Below, piece by piece: positions 1-5,637 of a stretch of 10,345 nt of DNA. The DNA is from an uncultured Opitutaceae bacterium (lineage in GTDB: Bacteria; Verrucomicrobiota; Verrucomicrobiia; Opitutales; Opitutaceae). Where the stretch lies: contig CAISJA010000115.1 in the NCBI GenBank assembly GCA_903885525.1, positions 1 through 10,345 on the forward strand, read 5' to 3'. Every line of letters starts with the position of its first letter. The stretch's first letter is position 1. The position numbers and the translations under genes were made by a program. A model generated the notes under the pieces. The model was not told the origin of the DNA. It did no database searches and saw only the letters and a program-made list of their open reading frames with translations.

Positions 1-546
1 CTTGAGCTTCTTGTCCGCGATCAGGCTTTCGCCGATGTCGATGAGGCCCTGCTTGACGAAGTGCGAGATGAGGCCGGGGTTGGCGCCGTGCTCGATGACG
101 GCGGTGGCGCCCTTGTCCTTCCACCTGGCGATCAGGCGGCGCAGGTTCATGTGGCGCCAGTAGAGTGTCTTGGCGGTCGGGTGTGAATTGGTGCCGGTGG
201 CGTAGGGGTCCCACAGCTCGGTGGAGGTGTTGATGTAGCGCACGCCGTGCTCGCGGCACCAGGTGAGGAGCTCGCAGGCGTCGATGTTCCAGGCGAGGTC
301 GATCAGCAGATCGCCGGGCCCGACATGCTGCGCGAGCAGCGTGCCCATGTTGTCCTCGGTCACGCGGTCCTGGACGAAGCGGACGCCGCGGGCGGTCCAC
401 TGCTTGAGCTTCCCGGTGCGGTCGGCGAAGTCCATGACGGTGACGTTTTTCGCCGGCACCTTGATGTGCTTGAAGAGAATCGGCAGCGTGCACTCGGCCA
501 CGGCGCCGTAACCGACGAAGAGGATTTTGTTTTTGAATTCGATCAT
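1..546 (-). CDS. hss: Homospermidine synthase, N-terminal part (cut by left window edge)
   Basis: Reading leftward from the ATG at 546-544 gives 182 residues with no stop, so the C-terminal part lies outside the window; the family is usually about 470-480 residues. Known role: NAD-dependent cytosolic conversion of two putrescines (or spermidine plus putrescine) to homospermidine. Visible evidence: a Rossmann start (KILFVGYGAVAE, residues 7-18), an acidic end of the second strand (VMDFAD, 37-42), a segment like the family's conserved NLSVDTSSL (LIDLAWNIDACEL), and the strongly characteristic HGANPGLISHFVKQGL near residue 153-168. The relationship to saccharopine dehydrogenases is only at fold level. 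The gene follows argC and argJ on the same strand, suiting a polyamine role. There is no Shine-Dalgarno sequence; a 12-bp hairpin ends one base before the ATG. A weak promoter-like pair, TTGCAG (651-646) and TAAGAA (630-625) with a 15-nt spacer, lies upstream. Confident in the family. Confidence 0.9.
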   Translation of the reverse strand, partial: MIEFKNKILFVGYGAVAECTLPILFKHIKVPAKNVTVMDFADRTGKLKQWTARGVRFVQDRVTEDNMGTLLAQHVGPGDLLIDLAWNIDACELLTWCREHGVRYINTSTELWDPYATGTNSHPTAKTLYWRHMNLRRLIARWKDKGATAVIEHGANPGLISHFVKQGLIDIGESLIADKKLK

Positions 547-547
547 G

Positions 548-574
548 ATGTTTTCCGCCGGAGGCGGAAAACAT
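548..574 (-). repeat. 12-bp perfect hairpin abutting the hss start codon
   Basis: The arms ATGTTTTCCGCC (548-559) and GGCGGAAAACAT (563-574) are exact reverse complements around a 3-nt loop, GGA on the plus strand and TCC on the hss-sense strand. In the hss mRNA the stem would end one nucleotide before the AUG, covering the position where a ribosome-binding site would normally lie. The function is unknown: translational control and a dispersed repeat copy are both possible. Confidence 0.85.
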
Positions 575-576
575 AA

Positions 577-595
577 GCCCCTGCGGAGCAGGGGC
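577..595 (-). repeat. 8-bp perfect hairpin in the hss leader
   Basis: The arms GCCCCTGC (577-584) and GCAGGGGC (588-595) pair perfectly around a GGA loop on the plus strand (TCC in the hss sense). It sits two bases from the start-codon hairpin, so the hss leader would hold two stacked stem-loops with the same loop sequence. There is no T tract, so a classical terminator is unlikely. Confidence 0.8.
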
Positions 596-669
596 GGGTG
601 TCCGCCAAAAGGCTTGGCACAACGTTCTTAGCGATTAGCGCGCGACTGCAAGAAATATTACCGGTCCGG

Positions 670-687
670 GAAAGGCCGGAGCCTTTC
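670..687 (-). repeat. 7-bp hairpin with TCCG loop downstream of argJ
   Basis: The arms GAAAGGC (670-676) and GCCTTTC (681-687) are perfect reverse complements with a 4-nt loop, TCCG on the argJ-sense strand. It lies directly after the larger hairpin that follows the argJ stop codon. Together they may protect or end the argJ transcript, but no run of T follows. Confidence 0.7.
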
Positions 688-689
688 TC

Positions 690-712
690 AGGTTTTGGCG
701 AAGCCAAAACCT
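690..712 (-). repeat. 10-bp perfect hairpin just after the argJ stop codon; possible terminator or 3' stabiliser
   Basis: The arms AGGTTTTGGC (690-699) and GCCAAAACCT (703-712) pair perfectly around GAA on the plus strand, TTC in the argJ sense. The core GCGAAGC is the sequence known as an exceptionally stable DNA mini-hairpin. The stem starts one base beyond the argJ stop (716-714). Read on the minus strand it is flanked by GG and GAG, the same flanks seen around the copy in front of argC, which marks it as a repeat-family member. A Rho-independent terminator role is uncertain because no T tract follows. Confidence 0.75.
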
Positions 713-713
713 C

Positions 714-1979
714 CTATTCGCTCTTGTTGTAGTTGACGTAGCCTTCGGACAGGTCGGTGGCGAGGAGGCGGAAGGCGGCCTTGCCGAGGTGCAGGTTGAG
801 CTGCACGGTGAAGCGGCGGGCCCGCACGATCTCCTTCCATTTGGGCTTGAGCTCGGGGTGCGGCTTGCCGGCGGTCATGGCGGGGGTGTCGTTGTACAGG
901 ATGTCGAGCTTGGCCTCGATGAGCTTGGCCCCGGAGTAGCCGGCGGCGTCGGCCAGGCGGCCCCAGTTGGGGTCCTCGCCGTACCAGGAGGATTTGACGA
1001 GGAGAGAGTTGCCGATGGCGCGGGCGGCCTTCTCGGCGTCCTCGGCGGAGGCGGCACCGACGACCCGCACCTCGACGACCTTGGTGATCTTTTCGCCGTC
1101 GGAGACGATCTTGTCGGCCAGCGCTTCGCAGGCCTTCCAGACGGCCTCGGCGAAGAGGATGCGCAGCTCGCGCGGGCTCTTGTCGCCCACGCTGACGCCG
1201 GAATGGCCGTTGGCGAGCATGAGGACGGTGTCGTTGGTGCTCATGTCGCCGTCGACGGTGATGCAGTTGAAGGTGCCGGAGACGGCCTCGGAGAGGGTTT
1301 TTTGGAGGAAGCTGCGCGGCACCGAGAAGTCGGTGGCGAGGAAGGCGAGCATGGTGGCCATGTTTGGCTGGATCATGCCGGCGCCCTTGGCGAAGCCGGC
1401 CACGGTGTGCTTCTTGCCGTCGTAGGTGAAGGAGACGGTGACGGTCTTGGGGCGCGTGTCGGAGGTCAGGATGGCATCGGCGGCCTTTTGTCCGTGGGCG
1501 GGGGTGCGGCCCTTCTCGCTGACGGCCCGTTCGAGGCCCTTGATCAGGCGGTCCATCGGCAGGGGCTGGCCGATCCGGCCGGTGGAGCAAACAAAGAAGC
1601 CGGCGGGCTTCTGGTTGAGCGAGGCGGCGACGCGCTTGGCGGTGGCGCGCGCATCGCGGAGGCCGTCGGCCCCGGTGCAGGCGTTGGCGTTGCCGCTGTT
1701 GGCTACGATCCCGTGGAAGGGCCCGCCCTCGGCCAGGTGCTCGGTGCAGAGGAGGACCGGGGCGGCCTTGACGGCATTCTTGGTGAAAGTGCCGGCGGCG
1801 GTGCAGGGCCGCAGGGAGTAGACGAGGGCGAGATCAAGCCGCTTGGGATCGTTCTTCTGGCGGAGATCGCAGGGCACGCCGGCGGCCTCGAAGCCGGGAA
1901 CGTCGGTGATGCCCGGGGAATCGAGCGTGACCAGGAGAGGAAATTTGGCGGGGCGGACTTCGGGGGAGGCGGAGCTCAT
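714..1979 (-). CDS. argJ: Glutamate N-acetyltransferase / ornithine acetyltransferase (ArgJ)
   Basis: This is a 421-residue protein of full family length. ArgJ transfers the acetyl group from N-acetylornithine to glutamate, releasing ornithine; bifunctional members also acetylate glutamate with acetyl-CoA. The proenzyme normally cleaves itself before a threonine nucleophile, and the signature KGAGMIQPNMATML is present at residues 198-211 with Thr209 as the expected nucleophile. Other conserved blocks are NSGNANACTG (94-103), VCSTGRIG (130-137), TVDGDMSTND (241-250) and EDPNWGR (335-341). The frame stays open far upstream into argC, but the ATG at 1979-1977 gives the normal N-terminus and leaves 62 nt after the argC stop; the upstream translation is low-complexity and unlike any ArgJ. 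No Shine-Dalgarno is visible. It follows argC, so a shared transcript is likely. Whether it is mono- or bifunctional cannot be told from sequence. Confidence 0.95.
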   Translation of the reverse strand: MSSASPEVRPAKFPLLVTLDSPGITDVPGFEAAGVPCDLRQKNDPKRLDLALVYSLRPCTAAGTFTKNAVKAAPVLLCTEHLAEGGPFHGIVANSGNANACTGADGLRDARATAKRVAASLNQKPAGFFVCSTGRIGQPLPMDRLIKGLERAVSEKGRTPAHGQKAADAILTSDTRPKTVTVSFTYDGKKHTVAGFAKGAGMIQPNMATMLAFLATDFSVPRSFLQKTLSEAVSGTFNCITVDGDMSTNDTVLMLANGHSGVSVGDKSPRELRILFAEAVWKACEALADKIVSDGEKITKVVEVRVVGAASAEDAEKAARAIGNSLLVKSSWYGEDPNWGRLADAAGYSGAKLIEAKLDILYNDTPAMTAGKPHPELKPKWKEIVRARRFTVQLNLHLGKAAFRLLATDLSEGYVNYNKSE

Positions 1980-2041
1980 CGAGCAAGGGTGGGATGGACC
2001 GGGGAGGGACAATGATGGCGGGCGGAGTGGGGCGGCGGGGA

Positions 2042-3073
2042 TCAGACGAGGCCGGCCGTCTCGGGAAAGCCGGCCCAGAGGTTCATGATCTGGACCGCTT
2101 GGCCGCTGGCACCCTTGACGAGGTTGTCGACGGCGGAGGTCAAAATGAAATTGCCGGTGCGGGCATCGAAGGTGGCGGCGATGTCCGCCCGGTTGGTGCC
2201 GGTGACATGGGCGGAATCCGGCGTCTCGCCGGCCGGCAGAATCGCGACAAAGGGCCGGCCGGCATAGGCGGCCCGCCAGGTGGCATAGACCGCCTCCAGC
2301 GCAGCCCCGGGGGCGGCGGGAGCGGTGATGGTGGTGATGATGCCCCGGCGCATGGGGGCCAAATGCGGGTTGAACTGGAGGATGACCGGCTGGCCGGCCG
2401 CGAGGGAGAGCTGCTCCTCGATTTCGGCGAGGTGCCGGTGCTTGGTCAATCCGTAGGCCTTGGCGCTCTCGGCGCGTTCGCAGTAAAGGTATTGTTCCTC
2501 CGCCTTCTTGCCGGCACCGCTGACGCCGCTGAAGGAGTTGACCACGATATGGCCGCGCGTGACGAGACCCGCCCGCAACAGGGGGAGGAGCGGCACCAGC
2601 GTGCTCGTGGGATAGCAGCCGGGAGCGGCCGCCAGCCTGATTTCGGTCCGCCAACCCGGATCGCTCAGCTCGGGCATCACGTAGCGGGCCTGCGGCAGCA
2701 GTTCCGGCGCATGGTGCCTGCCGTAATAGCGTTCGTAAGTGGCGAGGTCCGCCACCCGGAAATCCGCGCTCAGGTCGATGACCTTCCGGCCGGCCGGCAC
2801 CAGGGCGCGGGCAAAATCAGCCGCCGCGCCGTGCGGCAGGGCCAGAAACCACAGATCGATGTCGGTCCGGGCGGCGAGCTCGGCCGGATCGGAGCCGGTG
2901 AAGGCGAGGGCATCGGCCCCCGTACCGCGCAAGGCGGGGATGACGGCGGCGAGCGGCTGCCCGACGTGCTGCCGCGAAGTGACCGCCGCCAGGGTGACGT
3001 GCGGATGGGAAAGGAGGAGCTTGACCAGAACTTCGCCGGAGTAGCCCGACGCACCGACAATGCCGACTTTCAT
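2042..3073 (-). CDS. argC: N-acetyl-gamma-glutamyl-phosphate reductase (ArgC)
   Basis: This 343-residue cytosolic enzyme reduces N-acetylglutamyl phosphate to the semialdehyde with NADPH, the third step of ornithine/arginine synthesis. The N-terminal nucleotide-binding motif GASGYSGEVL is at residues 7-16, the LSADFR block at 101-106, and the catalytic cysteine is Cys153 in AAPGCYPTSTL. The conserved histidine region KHRHLAEIEEQL follows later. Length and start fit the standard (type 1) family. The ATG at 3073-3071 places the Rossmann motif where it belongs; no Shine-Dalgarno precedes it. It is probably first in an argC-argJ(-hss) unit, separated from rpsI upstream by an intrinsic terminator and by the repeat-rich leader at 3098-3176. 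Its own promoter was not identified with confidence. Confidence 0.96.
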   Translation of the reverse strand: MKVGIVGASGYSGEVLVKLLLSHPHVTLAAVTSRQHVGQPLAAVIPALRGTGADALAFTGSDPAELAARTDIDLWFLALPHGAAADFARALVPAGRKVIDLSADFRVADLATYERYYGRHHAPELLPQARYVMPELSDPGWRTEIRLAAAPGCYPTSTLVPLLPLLRAGLVTRGHIVVNSFSGVSGAGKKAEEQYLYCERAESAKAYGLTKHRHLAEIEEQLSLAAGQPVILQFNPHLAPMRRGIITTITAPAAPGAALEAVYATWRAAYAGRPFVAILPAGETPDSAHVTGTNRADIAATFDARTGNFILTSAVDNLVKGASGQAVQIMNLWAGFPETAGLV

Positions 3074-3097
3074 CGAAATGGAGGGCCAGTAAAGGCG

Positions 3098-3176
3098 GAG
3101 TGGGGAGAAGGGTGCAAATCAAAAGGAGGTTTTCGCTTTGCGAGGTTTTCGCGGCGCGAAAACCTGAGTGGGGAGA
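3098..3176. repeat. 11-bp direct repeat flanking the nested hairpin
   Basis: GAGTGGGGAGA occurs exactly at 3098-3108 and at 3166-3176, on either side of the hairpin block, with 57 nt between. It could be a target-site duplication of a small non-autonomous element or a recurring local motif. The related string GGCGGAGTGGGG appears at 3094-3105 and again at 2021-2032 between argC and argJ, which favours the recurring-motif reading. Confidence 0.6.
3127..3165 (+). repeat. Duplicated, nested hairpin in front of argC
   Basis: Two 16-nt units stand in tandem: AGGTTTTCGCTTTGCG (3127-3142) and AGGTTTTCGCGGCGCG (3143-3158), followed by a single closing arm AAAACCT (3159-3165). Either unit joined to the closing arm makes a perfect 10-bp hairpin, with loop TTT or GGC respectively. 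The second unit is the one contiguous with the closing arm. The block is bounded by GG before and GAG after, matching the hairpin after argJ read on the other strand. It may affect the argC leader, but the effect is unknown. Confidence 0.8.
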
Positions 3177-3208
3177 TTTCGGCCTCCGGCCCACAAGCCG
3201 TCACAAAG

Positions 3209-3241
3209 AAAAGGACCGCCGGAAGTGCTCCCAACGGTCCT
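3209..3241 (-). terminator. Rho-independent terminator of the rplM-rpsI operon
   Basis: On the minus strand, AGGACCG (3241-3235) pairs with CGGTCCT (3218-3212) across a 16-nt loop that can pair partly within itself. The stem runs into TTTTCTTT (3212-3205). It lies 50 nt beyond the rpsI stop codon and points in the right direction. This is the only textbook stem-plus-T-tract terminator seen in the window. Confidence 0.8.
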
Positions 3242-3251
3242 GATGAAATGA

Positions 3252-3290
3252 AAGTGGAAACCACTTCCTCTGGTTTTTGTGCAAAAAACC
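3252..3290 (-). other. Two small stem-loops directly after the rpsI stop
   Basis: GGTTTTT (3272-3278) pairs with AAAAACC (3284-3290) beginning right at the rpsI stop codon, and AAGTGG (3252-3257) pairs with CCACTT (3261-3266) around AAA. Both precede the stronger terminator at 3241-3209. They may be 3' end processing or stability structures; the AT-rich stem is weak. Confidence 0.4.
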
Positions 3291-3689
3291 TCAGCGCTTC
3301 GAGAACTGGAAACGCTTGCGGGCGCCGGGCTGGCCAGCCTTCTTGCGCTCTTTTTCGCGGGGGTCGCGGGTGAGGTGACCGGCCTTCTTCAGGGTGACGC
3401 GGAGCTCGGAATTGAACTTGAGGAGGGCGCGGGCGATGCCGTGGGCCACGGCACCGGCCTGGGCGCTGATGCCGCCGCCGGCGATGTTGGCGATGACGTC
3501 GAACTTCTCCTTGGCGTCGGCGGTCGTGAGGGGGGCGGCGGCGCGGCGCACGAAGTTGTCGTGCTTGAAGTAGGCGTCGAAGTCACGGTCGTTGGCCGTG
3601 AGCTTGCCGGAGCCGGCAACGAGACGCACGCGGGCGGTGGAGGACTTGCGGCGGCCGGTGCCGAGGAATACGGTGGTGTCAGCGCTCAT
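3291..3689 (-). CDS. rpsI: 30S ribosomal protein S9
   Basis: This 132-residue protein has the usual length for bacterial S9, a small-subunit head protein whose C-terminal tail reaches the P-site tRNA. It shows the N-terminal GTGRRKSSTARVRL block (residues 10-23), the glycine-rich IAGGGISAQAGAVAHGIARAL segment in its middle, and the conserved basic tail ending in KRFQFSKR. It begins 8 nt after the rplM stop, the standard L13-S9 operon order, and is followed by an intrinsic terminator. No Shine-Dalgarno is visible before the ATG at 3689-3687, so coupling to rplM translation is plausible. Confidence 0.98.
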   Translation of the reverse strand: MSADTTVFLGTGRRKSSTARVRLVAGSGKLTANDRDFDAYFKHDNFVRRAAAPLTTADAKEKFDVIANIAGGGISAQAGAVAHGIARALLKFNSELRVTLKKAGHLTRDPREKERKKAGQPGARKRFQFSKR

Positions 3690-3697
3690 GGATCGGA

Positions 3698-4120
3698 TCA
3701 GAGTTTGGTGGGATTCTGCGCCACGTGGGGGTGCTCGGCGCCCGCGAAGACGCGGAGCTTGGTGAGCATCGTGCGCGCGAGGCGGTTCTTCGGGAGCATG
3801 CCCTTGACCGCCTGGGTGATGATGAATTCGGGCTTCTTGCGCCGCACGTCGGTCAGCTTGCGGTATTTCTCGCCGCCGACGAAGCCGGAGAACGACATGT
3901 ATTCGGTCGTCTCCTCCTTCTTGCCGGTCAGGGCGATCTTGGACGCGTTGATGACGATCAGAAAGTCGCCGGTGTCCACGTGGGGGGTGTAGGTGGCCTT
4001 GTTACGGCCGCGGATGATGTTGGCGGCCTTGACGGCGAGAGGGCCCAGCACCATGCCCTCGGCATCGATGAGATACCACTTGGGTTGGACCGTTTCTTTC
4101 TTTGCCAGATAGGTTTTCAT
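3698..4120 (-). CDS. rplM: 50S ribosomal protein L13
   Basis: This 140-residue protein matches bacterial L13, an early-assembling large-subunit protein. The start is placed at the ATG at 4120-4118, giving MKTYLAKKETVQPKWYLIDA, the usual L13 N-terminus; an in-frame start 51 nt further upstream would add an atypical extension. Recognisable blocks are HVDTGDFLIVINASKIALTG (47-66) and AVKGMLPKNRLA (104-115). One oddity: the usually conserved LGRLA near residue 25 reads LGPLA here, with proline (codon CCT) in place of arginine. It is followed after 8 nt by rpsI. No Shine-Dalgarno precedes the start. Confidence 0.97.
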   Translation of the reverse strand: MKTYLAKKETVQPKWYLIDAEGMVLGPLAVKAANIIRGRNKATYTPHVDTGDFLIVINASKIALTGKKEETTEYMSFSGFVGGEKYRKLTDVRRKKPEFIITQAVKGMLPKNRLARTMLTKLRVFAGAEHPHVAQNPTKL

Positions 4121-4135
4121 TGCGGAAAGGGGCTC

Positions 4136-4164
4136 AAAGGAAGGGTTTTGCCCTACCCTGTCAA
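4136..4164 (-). promoter_or_regulatory. rplM: Possible rplM-rpsI promoter
   Basis: A perfect -35-like TTGACA lies at 4164-4159 on the minus strand, about 40 nt before the rplM start. At the right distance (17 nt) the -10 position reads TCCTTT, a poor match to TATAAT. The location between the upstream gene's stop (4226) and rplM is right for the operon promoter, but the call rests almost entirely on one hexamer. Confidence 0.25.
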
Positions 4165-4225
4165 TACCCAAGCTTTCACAATTTTCGGTCGCGCGGCCGG
4201 AAGGGCAAAAACCAGGGCGGCACCC

Positions 4226-5065
4226 TTAATACTCATAACTGATCCCCAGCGTGACCCCTGCCTGGGCTCCGCCGGGGTGCCCGAGGGGCGACCAGGCGCG
4301 GTTTTGCCCCATGCTGCCCGACAGCCGTAGGCCCGCCACCGCCGTCCAAGGGGTCCCGGCGATGCGGTACGGCAGGCGCAGGCCCGCTCCGGCATAGCCA
4401 TAGGCGTCCCTCAGCGGGGGGCCGGCGGCATCAGGCCGGACGTCACCGGCTGACACCCAACCGGCAAAGGCGTCAGTCTCGAGATAGGTGCCCCAAGCGG
4501 GCAAAGGATATTCGGCCGTCAAATTCGCCTCCACGGTATCCGCCCGGCGCCTGAATTCATGCCACCACGCCAAACCGGGCTTCAGCCCGCCGGCCAGGGT
4601 CCACCGGGCCTGCAGGCCGGCCTCGGTGGTGGAGCGCGTGACACCGGCGGCCACCCGGGAAAACCATTGCTGCCGGAAGTCCACGCCGAGAGACGGCCCC
4701 TCGTCCTGGGCGCTCCGCTCATAACCGGCACCCAGGCCCGCCAGCGTGGGGTCGCCACTGTGCCAGGGGTGGGCGGCGTCAAAGCGCGCGTGACAGGCCC
4801 CGCTCCTCAACTCCACCGCCCCGGCCAGTGCCGGACCGGTCCATTCCACCCCGCGGGCCGCCCGCCGCGAAACCCAACCGGCTTCGGTCACAGTCTTCGC
4901 TCCGTCATCCTGCGCCCGCCCGATGACGGGCAAAAGTCCCGATCCGAGGGCGGCGAGCGAAACGCCCAGGACCAGTCCCTTCGCCTTGCCGGCCGGGGCG
5001 CACCGGGTTCGCCCGCCGGCGTTCGGGATTTTGGCGTCGGAAACTATGTTGCGAAGAGACCACAT
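4226..5065 (-). CDS. Predicted small outer-membrane beta-barrel-like protein, family not recognised
   Basis: From the ATG at 5065-5063 this is 279 residues. A hydrophobic stretch (LVLGVSLAALGSGLLPVI, about 31-48) followed by GRAQDD looks like a signal peptide cleaved after Ala51, preceded by an unusually long n-region of about 30 residues. The mature part is rich in Gly, Ala, Trp, Tyr and alternating polar/nonpolar stretches (for example TVEANLTAEYPL and GYAGAGLRLPYRI) and ends in GISYEY, a terminal aromatic typical of outer-membrane barrels. This suggests an 8-12-strand barrel, by inference only. In-frame ATGs at 5116 and 5077 are possible but lengthen the n-region further and push into the start of the divergent DUF423 gene. 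There is no shared function evident with rplM downstream. Confidence 0.65.
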   Translation of the reverse strand: MWSLRNIVSDAKIPNAGGRTRCAPAGKAKGLVLGVSLAALGSGLLPVIGRAQDDGAKTVTEAGWVSRRAARGVEWTGPALAGAVELRSGACHARFDAAHPWHSGDPTLAGLGAGYERSAQDEGPSLGVDFRQQWFSRVAAGVTRSTTEAGLQARWTLAGGLKPGLAWWHEFRRRADTVEANLTAEYPLPAWGTYLETDAFAGWVSAGDVRPDAAGPPLRDAYGYAGAGLRLPYRIAGTPWTAVAGLRLSGSMGQNRAWSPLGHPGGAQAGVTLGISYEY

Positions 5066-5121
5066 GCTCGGCCGCATTGATGTGTTTGTTTTCGGGCCGA
5101 ATGTCCACACACTCATTGCGC

Positions 5122-5538
5122 ATGAACGCCACCACCCGCTGGATCACCCTCGCCGCCGGCCTGCTCGGCCTCACCGGCGTGGGCCTGGGTGCCTTCGGGG
5201 CCCATGCACTCCAGGAGCTGCTTGCCGCCTCCGGGCATCTGGAGACATGGCGCACCGCGGTGCTTTACCAACTCCTCCATGCGGTCGCCCTCCTCGCTCT
5301 GGGCGGCCTGCCTCCCTCCGCCCGGGCCGGCCTTTCGCCCGCGCCCGGGCGGTGCCGTTGCCTCTCCCTCATTGCCGGCTCCTGGGTCGCCGGCGTACTG
5401 CTCTTCTGCGGGTCGCTCTACTGGCTCGCGCTCGGCGGGCCCCGCTGGCTCGGTCCGGTCACCCCTGTGGGCGGACTGGCCTTTCTCGCCGGCTGGGCTC
5501 TGGTCACCATCCAGGCTTGGCAATCCTCGGCCGCCTGA
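5122..5538 (+). CDS. DUF423 family small integral membrane protein (YgdD/YwdK type)
   Basis: The protein has 138 residues with about four predicted transmembrane segments (roughly 7-27, 45-62, 81-101 and 108-130). The family signature GAFGAHAL falls after the first helix, and the conserved YQLLHAVALLAL, LFCGSLYWLALGG and PVGGLAFLAGW blocks are present. DUF423 proteins are inner-membrane proteins of unclear function. The ATG at 5122 was chosen because it starts MNATTRWITLAAG just before the first helix; ATGs at 5077 and 5101 in the same frame would add a nonconserved tail. It is divergent from the outer-membrane-like gene, with about 56 nt between the chosen starts to hold both promoters, and 99 nt upstream of cca. 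Confidence 0.9.
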   Translation: MNATTRWITLAAGLLGLTGVGLGAFGAHALQELLAASGHLETWRTAVLYQLLHAVALLALGGLPPSARAGLSPAPGRCRCLSLIAGSWVAGVLLFCGSLYWLALGGPRWLGPVTPVGGLAFLAGWALVTIQAWQSSAA

Positions 5539-5637
5539 GTCCTATTCCCCATCTCATGTCGCCCGCTTTTCCCGATCTGCCTCACCGTGGCCGGCAGGCC
5601 GCCACCCCCGGCCGAAAGCCGCCGGGAAGCTGACCGC

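Noticed and set aside
789..2015. A 408-residue plus-strand open frame opposite argJ.
   Set aside because: Glycine-rich low-complexity translation, with the real gene on the other strand.
1980..2654. The argJ frame stays open far upstream, allowing a 646-residue fusion-like protein.
   Set aside because: The extra part runs antisense-free but out of frame within argC, is low-complexity (His/Arg/Gly/Pro) and has no ArgJ-like content; argC itself is clearly coding there.
1994..3373. A 459-residue plus-strand open frame opposite argC and the rpsI end.
   Set aside because: It crosses a terminator and intergenic DNA and shows no domain; argC has its full set of motifs.
4141..4213. A possible long-range pairing in the rplM leader (GGTTTTGCCCT near 4144 with AGGGCAAAAACC near 4202), considered as a ribosomal-protein leader structure.
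   Set aside because: The pairing is imperfect and it would include the upstream end of the putative promoter; no known L13 leader features could be recognised.
5587..5605. A GTGGC/GCCAC stem and an in-frame GTG start before cca.
   Set aside because: The stem is short and lies in GC-rich DNA; the ATG at 5638 better fits the family N-terminus.
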